Shown here in pieces: positions 44,122-53,349 of a DNA stretch of 55,741 nucleotides. The DNA lies in the NCBI GenBank assembly GCA_020634625.1, contig JACKBJ010000021.1, forward strand, positions 1 through 55,741. The letters run 5' to 3'. The notes below the pieces were generated by a model, which saw only the letters and a list, made by a program, of their open reading frames with translations, was not told where the DNA came from and did no database searches. The stretch comes from Caldilineae bacterium. Its GTDB lineage: Bacteria; Chloroflexota; Anaerolineae; Epilineales; Epilineaceae. Position 1 is the first letter of the stretch. Each line of letters begins with the position of its first letter. Both the position numbers and the translations under genes were made by a program.

Positions 44122-44177
44122 GCGGCGACTCGGGGCCGCGCCAAGCGATCGGCGAACGGTCCCCGATCCCAGGTCGG

Positions 44178-46508
44178 CTAGCGGCTGCCCTGGCTCCTGG
44201 CGCTCGGCGTCGGCCCTGGCCTCGCCGCTGGAGGCGTGGCGGCTGGCGGTGTGGCGCTGACCAGCGCCAGACCCGGCGTCAACAGGAGTGCGGCGCCGTC
44301 GCCCGCGTAGGGGATGCGCTCGAGCGCGAGCTCCAGGTCCACCAGATCCAAGAGCACCCATCCCTGGACGCCGGTGGCGATCACCACGACCTGCAGCCAG
44401 GCGTTGTCGATCGAGCGACCCTGCACGCTCAAGCGCTCGCCGACCCTGAGGTCGCCGATGACCTTGGCGTCGCGCGTGCTGGGACCATCGCGAAGCTGCG
44501 CCGACGCGAACACGACCGTCGCATCGGCCGTCTCGGTGACGGTCGCGACGGGCGTGATGTCGATCCGGACCGGCGATCGGGTGATGCGGAGCTCGTCGCT
44601 GGGCGGCGGGGCGGTGGCGTAGGCGCGCTCGGTCGGCTGGACGATGATGATGTTCGGCGTGGCGGTCGGGCTCGGCGGCGGAGGCGGGGCCACCCGGACA
44701 CCGGAAGCTCGCCCGACCGCCGCCACGCGCCCGGCCTGCGCGATGTCCACCAGGTTCACACCGAGCGTGAACAGGCCTTCGGCCCGCGGCGCCCGAAAGC
44801 TGAACGCCGATTGGTCCAAGGACTGCTCGGACTCCTGCACCACCTGTCCCGCCTCGTTGATCAGCGACCAGCGCAGACCGTAGCGGACCTCGCGGGTTCG
44901 TGGCGCTCCCGTCTCGATGAAGGCCGTGACCATCTCCCACAGGGCCGGGTCCAGCCCGGCTTCCACGCCATCCAGCGCCAGGTGGGACAGGCGGTAGGTG
45001 CTGGCGATATCGAAGGCCGGCGCCAGGCCCTCGGCATCGTTCAACCAGACCGTGTGCTGGCGCCGGTTGGCGTCCCACCAGTAGAAGCGCCACATCCCGG
45101 TCGCCGGATCGCGCCCCAGCTCGGCGGCTTGGATGGTCGGCAGCTCCACCCGGCTGGTGCTGCCCGGCGTGACCCGATCCGGCAGATCCGAGGCGGCCAT
45201 GTCGAGCACGCGGGCGAGGGCATCGCCGTAGCCGATGCCGGTCACCTGACCATCGACCACGTCGCGGCCCTGGACCGGCACCGCGAGCTGCAGCTTGCGG
45301 CGCTCGACCGAGCCGAGCGCCCAGCGGACCATCGCGTCCAGCGCCTCGATCTCGAGCGGCGCGTCGTTCGGCAGCCGCACCCGCAGGCCGTCGGTTCGCC
45401 GGCCCAGCTCACGCCAGTCGTAGGGACTGGCGTCCCAGCCCGCGTTGGTGCGGCGCGGCATGGGCACGGTCACGTAGAGCTCGGCGCCGGCGGCTTCGAG
45501 GTCCTGCTCCAGCCGCCCGAGCCAATCGGTGTAGACGCCGATCAGGTCCGGGGCCAGGTCGCGGTAATCGAGCACCAGGCCGTCCAGACCGTCGCGGCGC
45601 ACGATCGACAGCAGCTCCGCGCGGTGTCGTTCGCGCGAGGCCTGCCGCAGCAGGATGTTGTCGACCAGGTCGTCGCGCAAACGGGGGCCTTCGATGTTGT
45701 CCACGACGCCGTAGACGCGCGCGCCGCGTGAAGGGATCCGGAAGCGCTGTCCGGTGACGCGGCCATCGTCGCTGCGCAGGCTGTAGGCACGCAGCTCGAG
45801 GATCGGGAGGCGTGCCACCGCCGCCGGAACGGCGGCCGGCGGGGGCAGCAGGACGGCGGCCACCTGGGTCGTGGTGTCGGCCGGCGCCTCGGTGAAGACG
45901 ACGTAGCGGGGCACGAAGCGATCCAGCGGCAGGTAGGCCCTCGCGCGGCGCTCGCTGCTAAACTCGAGCGGCAACCACTGCCAGCGTTCACCGTCCCAGC
46001 CGAAGGGGTCGATGAAGGCCTCGGTGCCGGGCTGCATGTCCAGCGCGGTGCTCAGCCAGGCCTCGCTGGGCGCGGGCCCTCGAATGTCGAGCTCGAAGTA
46101 GCGGCTGACCGTCCGCGGCTGTCCGGGGATCGGCCCGGCGTCGCGTGGCGCGGAATCGCGGCTGCGCAGGCCGATCCGCGTCGGCCGCAGCACGGCCTTG
46201 CGCCGAACCTCGAGCCAACTGCCGTCGACGTCCGCGTCGATCCGCGCGTCCTGGCCCGGCCCGAGCTTGGCGTAGCCCAGCGTCCGGAGCCGCGTCGGCA
46301 GTGCGACCGGGGGCAACAGGAGGCCGGCCAGCACCAACGCCGGGAGCAGCCAGCGCGACATGCGACGCAGGCGGTCCGGCTCGTCGAGCCAGGACCGCAG
46401 GTCCTTCGCGGCGCCGCCGAAGCGGCCGGCGACGGCATCCAAGCGCGCACGCGCACGCGTGATGGGGGCTGCGTCAGGCATGGTATCGGCCCGATCCTTG
46501 ATTGACAT
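44178..46508 (-). CDS. Membrane-anchored GH18/YaaH-like protein with C-terminal SH3 domain
   Basis: 776 residues. An N-terminal membrane helix (RWLLPALVLAGLLLPPVALP, about 52-71) anchors a large extracellular part. Residues about 255-560 resemble GH18/YaaH-type barrels (GLDGLVLDYRDLAPDLIGVYTDWL, AELYVTVPMPRR, YDWRELGRRTDGLRV, MWRFYWWDANRRQHTVWLND). The catalytic DGxxxDxE motif reads DGLVLDYR, so the key Glu is Arg. A Pro-rich linker and an SH3b-like domain follow (ASAQLRDGPSTRDAKVIGDL, WLQVVVIATGVQGWVLLDLV). YaaH-type proteins cleave or bind cell-wall glycans; without the Glu this one may only bind. It comes after coaBC on the same strand. Confidence 0.75.
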   Translation of the reverse strand: MSIKDRADTMPDAAPITRARARLDAVAGRFGGAAKDLRSWLDEPDRLRRMSRWLLPALVLAGLLLPPVALPTRLRTLGYAKLGPGQDARIDADVDGSWLEVRRKAVLRPTRIGLRSRDSAPRDAGPIPGQPRTVSRYFELDIRGPAPSEAWLSTALDMQPGTEAFIDPFGWDGERWQWLPLEFSSERRARAYLPLDRFVPRYVVFTEAPADTTTQVAAVLLPPPAAVPAAVARLPILELRAYSLRSDDGRVTGQRFRIPSRGARVYGVVDNIEGPRLRDDLVDNILLRQASRERHRAELLSIVRRDGLDGLVLDYRDLAPDLIGVYTDWLGRLEQDLEAAGAELYVTVPMPRRTNAGWDASPYDWRELGRRTDGLRVRLPNDAPLEIEALDAMVRWALGSVERRKLQLAVPVQGRDVVDGQVTGIGYGDALARVLDMAASDLPDRVTPGSTSRVELPTIQAAELGRDPATGMWRFYWWDANRRQHTVWLNDAEGLAPAFDIASTYRLSHLALDGVEAGLDPALWEMVTAFIETGAPRTREVRYGLRWSLINEAGQVVQESEQSLDQSAFSFRAPRAEGLFTLGVNLVDIAQAGRVAAVGRASGVRVAPPPPPSPTATPNIIIVQPTERAYATAPPPSDELRITRSPVRIDITPVATVTETADATVVFASAQLRDGPSTRDAKVIGDLRVGERLSVQGRSIDNAWLQVVVIATGVQGWVLLDLVDLELALERIPYAGDGAALLLTPGLALVSATPPAATPPAARPGPTPSARSQGSR

Positions 46509-46645
46509 AATGGCCCGAGCGGTTCTTCATGTCCCGTGACCGAGCGCGAGACCCGGTCGGGGAAAAGGATCGACCGCCCCGGGCCGACGGGACGACCGAT
46601 GCCGTCAAAGCATATGCGGGGCCGGGCAGGGCAGCAAGCGCTGGG

Positions 46646-47944
46646 TCAGGCCCGCTCCGACCGGGGGACCGATACGTCCGTGCCGGTCCCGGGCGAAGCC
46701 CCGAGCGCCTGCGAGACGCGGTCCAGGATCGCCGCGGCGACCGCGAGCTTGCTGGCGCCCTGGAGGGCCTCGCTGGCATCGGGGGTCAGCAGCAGGACCT
46801 CGTGCTCGCCGGCGCCGAAGCTGGCCGGAACCCGGTTCGCGACCACCAGGTCGAGCCCCTTGCGCTGAAGCTTGGCGCGCCCGTTGGTCTCGAGATCCTC
46901 GGTCTCCGCGGCGAATCCGACCCGATAGGGTGGCGGACCGGACCCCTCGGCCAGGGCTTCGGCAAGCGAGCCGAGGATGTCCGGGTTGCGGGACAGCTCG
47001 AGGCGGAGGTCGCCCGGCTGCTTCTTGATCTTGCGTTCCGACGGAGCGGCCGGCCGATAGTCGGCCACGGCCGCGCTCATGATGAGGGCGTCGCAAGCGG
47101 GCGCGAGGTCCAGCACGGCCGCCTGCATGTCCAGGGCGCGTTCCACCGGAACGGTCGCAACGCCGACCGGGGCGTCCTGAGCAACCGGGCCATGGATCAG
47201 CGTCACTCTGGCACCGCGATCGCGGGCGACTCTGGCCAAGGCAAAGCCCATGCTGCCGGTCGATCGGTTCGACAGGAAGCGTAGAGGATCCAAGGGCTCA
47301 CGGGTCGGCCCGGCCGTGATCAGGATGCTCCGGCCGGCGAGGTCACCCTGCCGGGCCAGCAGCCAGCGCAGATGATCGAGGATCGTCTCTGGCTCGGCCA
47401 TGCGGCCCAGACCGAGCTTGCCCGAAGCCAGGCGGCCTTCCCAGGGGCCCACGAAGTGCGCGCCGCGTGCGGTCAGGCTCGCGACGTGGGCCTGGATGGC
47501 CGGGTGCGCCCACATGTTCGGCTCCATGGCCGGGGCCAGCACCAGGGGCGCGGTGCTGGCCAGGGCCGTCGTGTCCAAGGCGTCGCCGGCCAGGCCGAGC
47601 GCGAGGCGTGACAGTCGGTCGGCCGTGGCGGGCGCGACCAGGAGCAGCTCGGCCCGCTGCGCGATGGCGAGGTGGTCCATCGCAAGCTCGCTGCCCGGCG
47701 CCCAGAGGTCGCCGACGACCGGACGGTGGGTGAGCGCCTGGAAGGCCAGCGGGCGCAGGAGCTCGGTGGCAGCCTGCGTCAGGATCACGTCGACCCGGGC
47801 CCCGGCCTGGACCAAGCCGCTGGTCAGCGCCAGGGCCTTGTAGGCGGCGATCGAACCGCTGACGCCTAGCGCGATGCCGCGACCGGCCAAGAGGTCCGGC
47901 GGCTCGGGCCGGAACGCGGGACGATCGGCGGGGGTCGGGTTCAT
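46646..47944 (-). CDS. coaBC: Bifunctional phosphopantothenoylcysteine decarboxylase / phosphopantothenate-cysteine ligase
   Basis: Makes 4'-phosphopantetheine from phosphopantothenate and cysteine in CoA synthesis. The CoaC (flavin) domain shows GVSGSIAAYKALALTSGL, LLVAPATADRLSRLALGLAGD and APAMEPNMWAHPA. The conserved PAMNxxMW motif has Glu instead of the first Asn, a point to check. The CoaB domain begins ILITAGPTREPLDPLRFLSN RSTGSMG and includes SAAVADYRP with KIKK. The start overlaps the coaX stop (ATGA), so CoA enzymes are coupled. Confidence 0.95.
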   Translation of the reverse strand: MNPTPADRPAFRPEPPDLLAGRGIALGVSGSIAAYKALALTSGLVQAGARVDVILTQAATELLRPLAFQALTHRPVVGDLWAPGSELAMDHLAIAQRAELLLVAPATADRLSRLALGLAGDALDTTALASTAPLVLAPAMEPNMWAHPAIQAHVASLTARGAHFVGPWEGRLASGKLGLGRMAEPETILDHLRWLLARQGDLAGRSILITAGPTREPLDPLRFLSNRSTGSMGFALARVARDRGARVTLIHGPVAQDAPVGVATVPVERALDMQAAVLDLAPACDALIMSAAVADYRPAAPSERKIKKQPGDLRLELSRNPDILGSLAEALAEGSGPPPYRVGFAAETEDLETNGRAKLQRKGLDLVVANRVPASFGAGEHEVLLLTPDASEALQGASKLAVAAAILDRVSQALGASPGTGTDVSVPRSERA

Positions 47945-48774
47945 TCGCTGCTCCGGTTGAGCGCTTCGATCAGGCGCAGGCCATCCAGGATGAGGTCCGG
48001 CACCCGCTGGTCGAAACGCCCGACCAGCGGGGCGACGGCGCCAGCCAGGCCGCCGGTGGCCACGACCGTCGGCCGCGCTTCTCCGGCAGCGTCGAGGCTG
48101 GCTTCGATGCGCCGCAGCAGACCGTCGACCAGGCCGGCGTAGCCATACAGGACGCCCGCGCGCATGCTCTGTTCGGTGTTGCGTCCGATCAGCGGCAGGC
48201 GATGGGGCTCACGCGGCGGGGTCAGGTCGATCCGGCTCAGCCGGGCGCCGGCGGCGGCGAGCGCCGCGGCCGCGACGCCAACGCCGGGTGCGATGGCGCC
48301 GCCGATGAAGGTGCCGCTGCCATCGACCACGTTGAAGGTGGTTGCCGTGCCGAAGTCGACGACCACCACCGGCGCTCCGAAGCGCGTTCGTGCCGCCACG
48401 GCATCGACCAGGCGATCGCTGCCCAGCGAGGCAGGCGGTTCGTAGCGCAAGGCCAGACCGGTTCGGACGCCCGGACCGACCTGGAGCAGCTCGCTGCCGA
48501 AGAGTCGCTGGCAGGTCGCCCGAATCACGGGGCTCAAGGCCGGTACGACGCTGCTCATGACCACCCGATCGACCGACTCGGGCGCGAACCCGTCCAGCTC
48601 CAGCAATGCGGCGACCAGGACGCTCAGCTCGTCGCTGGTGCGATGGAGGTGGGTCGGCAGGCGCCAGCGCGAGTGCCAGACCGATGCATCGGGGGCGGCC
48701 GCGGGATCGGAAGGGCTCGCTTCGCCCAGGCCGAACGAGATCTGGCTGTTGCCGACGTCGATGGCCAGCAGCAT
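47941..48774 (-). CDS. coaX: Type III pantothenate kinase
   Basis: 277 residues with the ASKHA-fold motifs of CoaX: MLLAIDVGNSQISFGL (phosphate 1), SSVVPALSPVI, GSDRLVDAVAARTRFGAPVVVVDFGTATTFNVVDG (phosphate 2 and the catalytic Asp), IGGAIAPGVGVAAAALAAAGARL and TGGLAGAV. It phosphorylates pantothenate, the first step of CoA synthesis; type III enzymes are not inhibited by CoA. Only ten bases separate it from the upstream substrate-binding lipoprotein, so the ABC importer and CoA genes are one operon. Confidence 0.95.
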   Translation of the reverse strand: MLLAIDVGNSQISFGLGEASPSDPAAAPDASVWHSRWRLPTHLHRTSDELSVLVAALLELDGFAPESVDRVVMSSVVPALSPVIRATCQRLFGSELLQVGPGVRTGLALRYEPPASLGSDRLVDAVAARTRFGAPVVVVDFGTATTFNVVDGSGTFIGGAIAPGVGVAAAALAAAGARLSRIDLTPPREPHRLPLIGRNTEQSMRAGVLYGYAGLVDGLLRRIEASLDAAGEARPTVVATGGLAGAVAPLVGRFDQRVPDLILDGLRLIEALNRSSE

Positions 48775-48784
48775 CGGAGCCGGC

Positions 48785-49984
48785 CTAGCGGCCCGAGCGT
48801 GGGATGAAGCGATCGTCGTACAGGTCTTCGGCAGCGAGCGACCGGTCGATCAACCCGATCTGCCTCAAGAACGCGACCGAGTCGGTCCAGGCCGCCTCGT
48901 CGATGCCGCCGAGCGGTTTGCCTGCGGCCGGCGTCCAGAAGGGTAGTGATGCTTCGAGGACTTGGCGTTGGATCGGCCGCACCGCGTCGTCGTCGGCTGC
49001 CGGCACCGATTGGAGCGCGATCTCGAAGGCTCGGTCCGGGTCGTCGAGCGTGTCGGCAAGGCCTGCGAGGACGCCATCCACGAGGGCCTGCACGACCTCC
49101 GGTCGTTCGGTGAGGGCCGATTCGGCCACCACCAGCCCGTTGGACACCAGGTTGAAGCGGTCGGCGATCTCGATCACCCAAGGCTCGCGGCCCTCGGCGC
49201 GCAGCTGCACGGGCTCGTTCGCCGCGTAGCCGACGGCCGCGCCGACGCGGCCAGACCGTACGGCGCTGAGCTGGTCGAAGCCGACGACCTCGGTATCGAT
49301 CGCCACGAGGGGAATCCCGTTCCTGGCCAGCAGGGCCTGCCAGCCGATCCAGCTCGCGCCCGCCTGCATCGGCACGCCGACCGTCGAACCCACCAGGTCC
49401 TCGACCCGGGTGACGGCCGGGCCGAGGCCGAAGACGACGACCGGAAAGCGCTGGTACCAGGTGGCGACGTAGGTGACGGGAATGCCGCCGGCACGCGCGA
49501 GGATCACCTGCTCGCCCGAAGCCACCACCGCATCCATCTTGCCGGCCGCCAACAGCCGGAGGAAGTCGTTCTCGTCGCCGTACTCGAAGCTCGGCTCGAG
49601 CTGGATGCCCTCGGCCGGCGCGAAGGCTCCGCTGGCCTGGGCGGCGTAGATCGGCGCGAACTGGACGTCGGGCTGAAACGGCAGTCCGATCCGAACCGCG
49701 ATCGGCGCCCCGCCGTCCGCCGGAGCCTGTGCCATCGGGCTCGACGCCGGAGTCTCGGCACCCGAATCGGACCGCGCGTCTGCGGTCGCCTCGACCGGGT
49801 CGGCCGCCGTCGCCGTTGGCGCCTCCGCGGTCGACTCCGCGACGTCCGCGTTCGATCCGGAAGCCTCCGGCCGCAGCTCGGGCGGGGTGCAGGCAAGGGG
49901 CAACAGGGTCAAGCCAAGGAGCAGGCTCCGGCAGACGATCCGGTCGAATCCGGACCTTCGTCGAGTTGGCATCGTTCGGCGCAT
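48785..49984 (-). CDS. ABC transporter substrate-binding lipoprotein, NMT1/THI5-like
   Basis: 399 residues. Lipoprotein signal: basic start MRRTMPTRRRSGFDRIV, hydrophobic core and lipobox LPLAC. An Ala/Thr/Glu-rich spacer follows, then a NMT1/THI5-like domain (PIAVRIGLPFQPDVQFAPIY, AEGIQLEPSFEYGDENDFLRLL, DAVVASGEQVILARAGGIPVTYVATWYQRFPV, GVPMQAGASWIGWQALLA). Relatives bind thiamine precursors, riboflavin-like compounds, sulfonates or nitrate. The neighbour coaX suggests pantothenate or a precursor as ligand (inference). It follows the permease gene; no ATPase gene is in the window. Confidence 0.85.
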   Translation of the reverse strand: MRRTMPTRRRSGFDRIVCRSLLLGLTLLPLACTPPELRPEASGSNADVAESTAEAPTATAADPVEATADARSDSGAETPASSPMAQAPADGGAPIAVRIGLPFQPDVQFAPIYAAQASGAFAPAEGIQLEPSFEYGDENDFLRLLAAGKMDAVVASGEQVILARAGGIPVTYVATWYQRFPVVVFGLGPAVTRVEDLVGSTVGVPMQAGASWIGWQALLARNGIPLVAIDTEVVGFDQLSAVRSGRVGAAVGYAANEPVQLRAEGREPWVIEIADRFNLVSNGLVVAESALTERPEVVQALVDGVLAGLADTLDDPDRAFEIALQSVPAADDDAVRPIQRQVLEASLPFWTPAAGKPLGGIDEAAWTDSVAFLRQIGLIDRSLAAEDLYDDRFIPRSGR

Positions 49985-50111
49985 GGACCGTGTTCCCCCC
50001 GTGATGCTCTCCGCGCGGGCGAAGCCAACAGGCTGCCGACCGGAGAGCGCGACGTCGGCATTGTCATCGGCATCGGCGCGTCGTCCCGAGACCCGGGCTT
50101 TGGCGGCCGAC

Positions 50112-50900
50112 CTAGCGCCCCTCAAGCAGCAACCGCTCCAGCAGGGCTGCGCAACCGTAGAGCGCCAGTGCAAGTGTAATCAGACCGAGCAATGCGGCAA
50201 AGGTCAGGGCCTGATTGTAGACGCCGCGGCTCTGAAGGATGAGGACGCCCAGGCCGCGGCGCGGCTGGACGAATTCGCCGACCACGGCGCCGATGACCGA
50301 CAGCGTGATGCCCACCCGCAAGCCCGCCAGCAGAACGGGCAAGGCCGCCGGAAGCTCGAGGAAGCGCAGCCGCTGCCAGCGGGACGCCGACATCAGCCGC
50401 ATCAGGTCATGCTGCTCGGTCGTGACGCTCTTCAGACCGACGACCGTGTTGATCAACATCGGAAAGAAGACCGTCAGCGCCGCGACCGTCACCTTGAGGG
50501 CGAGATCGGGCAGCGCCAACATCAAGAGCGGGGCGATGGCGATCACCGGGACGGCCTGGCTGGCGACCAGATAGGGCATCAAGGCCCGCTCGGCCAACCG
50601 CGATCGGGAGATGCCAAACCCCAGGAGCAGGGCCAGCCCAAAGCCCAGCGCGAAGCCGAGCAGGACCGCCTGCAGCGTCGCAGCACCGTGGTACAGCAGC
50701 TGGTCGGCATGCGCCCGTGCGCTCGCGGCGACCGCCAGCGGAGCGGGGACGATGGCGCGATCATCGATGCGAGCCGCCACGGCCGCCCAGGCGGCCAGCG
50801 CGAGCGGTAGGCCGAGCGGAAGCACGACCAGCGGCGCCAGGCTTCGTCGTCCGCCTGGCGTTGCGCCATCGCCAAATCCCAGACCGTCCAGCCTACGCAT
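50112..50900 (-). CDS. ABC transporter permease (BPD_transp_1, SsuC/ThiX-like)
   Basis: 262 residues with about six membrane helices, and the ABC-2/BPD signature with an EAA loop in DLMRLMSASRWQRLRFLELPAALPVLLAGLRVGI. The closest types are permeases of the sulfonate/thiamine-precursor group. It is the first gene of the import-CoA operon, 127 bases before the lipoprotein gene, and lies behind the TATAAT promoter at 50934-50939. The missing ATPase must be encoded elsewhere or shared. Confidence 0.88.
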   Translation of the reverse strand: MRRLDGLGFGDGATPGGRRSLAPLVVLPLGLPLALAAWAAVAARIDDRAIVPAPLAVAASARAHADQLLYHGAATLQAVLLGFALGFGLALLLGFGISRSRLAERALMPYLVASQAVPVIAIAPLLMLALPDLALKVTVAALTVFFPMLINTVVGLKSVTTEQHDLMRLMSASRWQRLRFLELPAALPVLLAGLRVGITLSVIGAVVGEFVQPRRGLGVLILQSRGVYNQALTFAALLGLITLALALYGCAALLERLLLEGR

Positions 50901-50918
50901 TCGATACCAGCCTCGTTC

Positions 50919-50953
50919 GCGCGTCGGGCCGCGATTATACAGGCCCGACGCGC
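50919..50953 (-). promoter_or_regulatory. Promoter -10 box in the loop of a 12-bp inverted repeat
   Basis: Arms GCGCGTCGGGCC (50919-50930) and its exact complement (50942-50953) enclose an 11-base loop that holds a perfect TATAAT on the minus strand (50939-50934). The gene following is the ABC permease. A bound repressor would block this promoter; a good -35 is not visible. Confidence 0.55.
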
Positions 50954-50974
50954 GGAGCAGCGTCCATAACGCGA

Positions 50975-51007
50975 AAGGAGGGTGAAGCTGCGTGCTTCAC
51001 CCTCCTT
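50975..51007 (-). terminator. Terminator of the 16S rRNA-tRNA transcript
   Basis: A 14-bp perfect stem (50975-50988 with 50994-51007) with a 5-base loop, followed on the minus strand by a short T run, five bases after the tRNA CCA end. Confidence 0.8.
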
Positions 51008-51011
51008 CGAA

Positions 51012-51086
51012 TGGTAGCGGGGACAGGACTCGAACCTGTGACCTTCGGGTTATGAGCCCGACGAGCTGCCTCTGCTCCACCCCGCA
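51012..51086 (-). tRNA. Initiator tRNA-fMet (anticodon CAU)
   Basis: A 75-base cloverleaf including an encoded CCA. The anticodon stem-loop CGGG-CTCATAA-CCCG has the three G-C pairs typical of initiators, and the T arm is ACAGG-TTCGAGT-CCTGT. The first acceptor position is an unpaired U:U instead of the C:A mismatch of E. coli; a mismatch here is needed for formylation. The D loop is two bases shorter than in E. coli. It lies about 130 bases after the 16S gene on the same transcript. Confidence 0.95.
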
Positions 51087-51153
51087 TCGCTCGAATTCGA
51101 CCGACTTCGCCCCGGACGCGTAGCGCCGGAACGGATCGCGTCGCCACCTCGGC

Positions 51154-51177
51154 AACAGGAGAGAGAGAGAAAACAGG
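51154..51177 (-). other. 3' arm of the pre-16S processing stem
   Basis: This 24-base, AG-rich segment, 38 bases after the 16S 3' end, is complementary at 22 of 24 positions to the leader segment at 52799-52822. Together they would form the long duplex that RNase III cuts to free 16S rRNA. Confidence 0.75.
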
Positions 51178-51214
51178 TGGATGGGATGGTCGCCCGAAGG
51201 CGACGGTCTCCCTA

Positions 51215-52702
<1,488 letters not shown>

Positions 52703-52798
52703 CTTTGCGCGTTGTTTCGCATCGCCGAGCCGGCCGCAGCCGTCCCGACAACCCGGGCCCAATCCCTCGGACCCGGTAACCCTCTGTTTCAGGGCTGA

Positions 52799-52822
52799 CC
52801 CGTTTTCTCTCTCTCTGCTGTT
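52799..52822 (-). other. 5' arm of the pre-16S processing stem
   Basis: In the leader about 97 bases before the mature 16S 5' end; pairs with 51154-51177 (22 of 24 positions). Confidence 0.75.
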
Positions 52823-52998
52823 GTCAAGGTGCTGGCAACAAAATCCCGCCGACCAGCGGCGGGGAGACGGGCTTGGCCCGATGAGGCTCAGTAGGTTTCG
52901 ATGAGATCGATCCCGGCCGAGACGCCGCGTCTCCTTATGGAAGCTGTTGCACCCACCGCGAACTGATTCACGGCGACCCGCTCTCAGGCGGAGAAGGT

Positions 52999-53027
52999 AT
53001 GTTAGCATGGGCGACGATGCCTGTCAA
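52999..53027 (-). promoter_or_regulatory. 16S rRNA promoter
   Basis: Perfect TTGACA (53027-53022), 17-base spacer ending in TGC, then TAACAT (53004-52999). Transcription would start near 52992, giving a leader of about 290 bases. A second GCTAACAT occurs about 60 bases further upstream and could be part of a tandem promoter, with a poor -35. Confidence 0.8.
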
Positions 53028-53349
53028 GGGCCGACCCGATCGCTCGGCCCGCGCCGCCAACATGTTAGCCCAATTTAATGCGACGTTCACGCGCGCTTGT
53101 TCGAGGGTTCACCCCGCGTTGGCCGCCACCATCTAGCATGGTCGACGGTCGGCCGGCCCGCGCCCAGGCTACCGTGGAGCCCGCAGCCGTTACGGCAGAG
53201 CCGAGAGCTCCGACCACAGCCCGGCCGCGGAGTCGGCAACGTGCACGGCCGATCCGGCCTTGGGCGACGTCCTGCAGCTAGACCGGTTTCTGTGCATCCA
53301 ACCATCGATCACCATCGAACAGCTTTGCATCAAGGGGAGACCAAACACA
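53028..53349. other. Intergenic region between the 16S promoter and the kelch-like gene
   Basis: No convincing gene. It must hold the promoter of the kelch-like gene; TTTAAT (53074-53079) and TAGCAT (53134-53139) are possible -10 boxes but neither has a good -35. Confidence 0.5.

Noticed and set aside
51154..51177. AG dinucleotide tract as a simple-sequence or CRISPR-like repeat
   Set aside because: Its near-perfect complement in the 16S leader explains it as a processing stem; no CRISPR array is present in the window.
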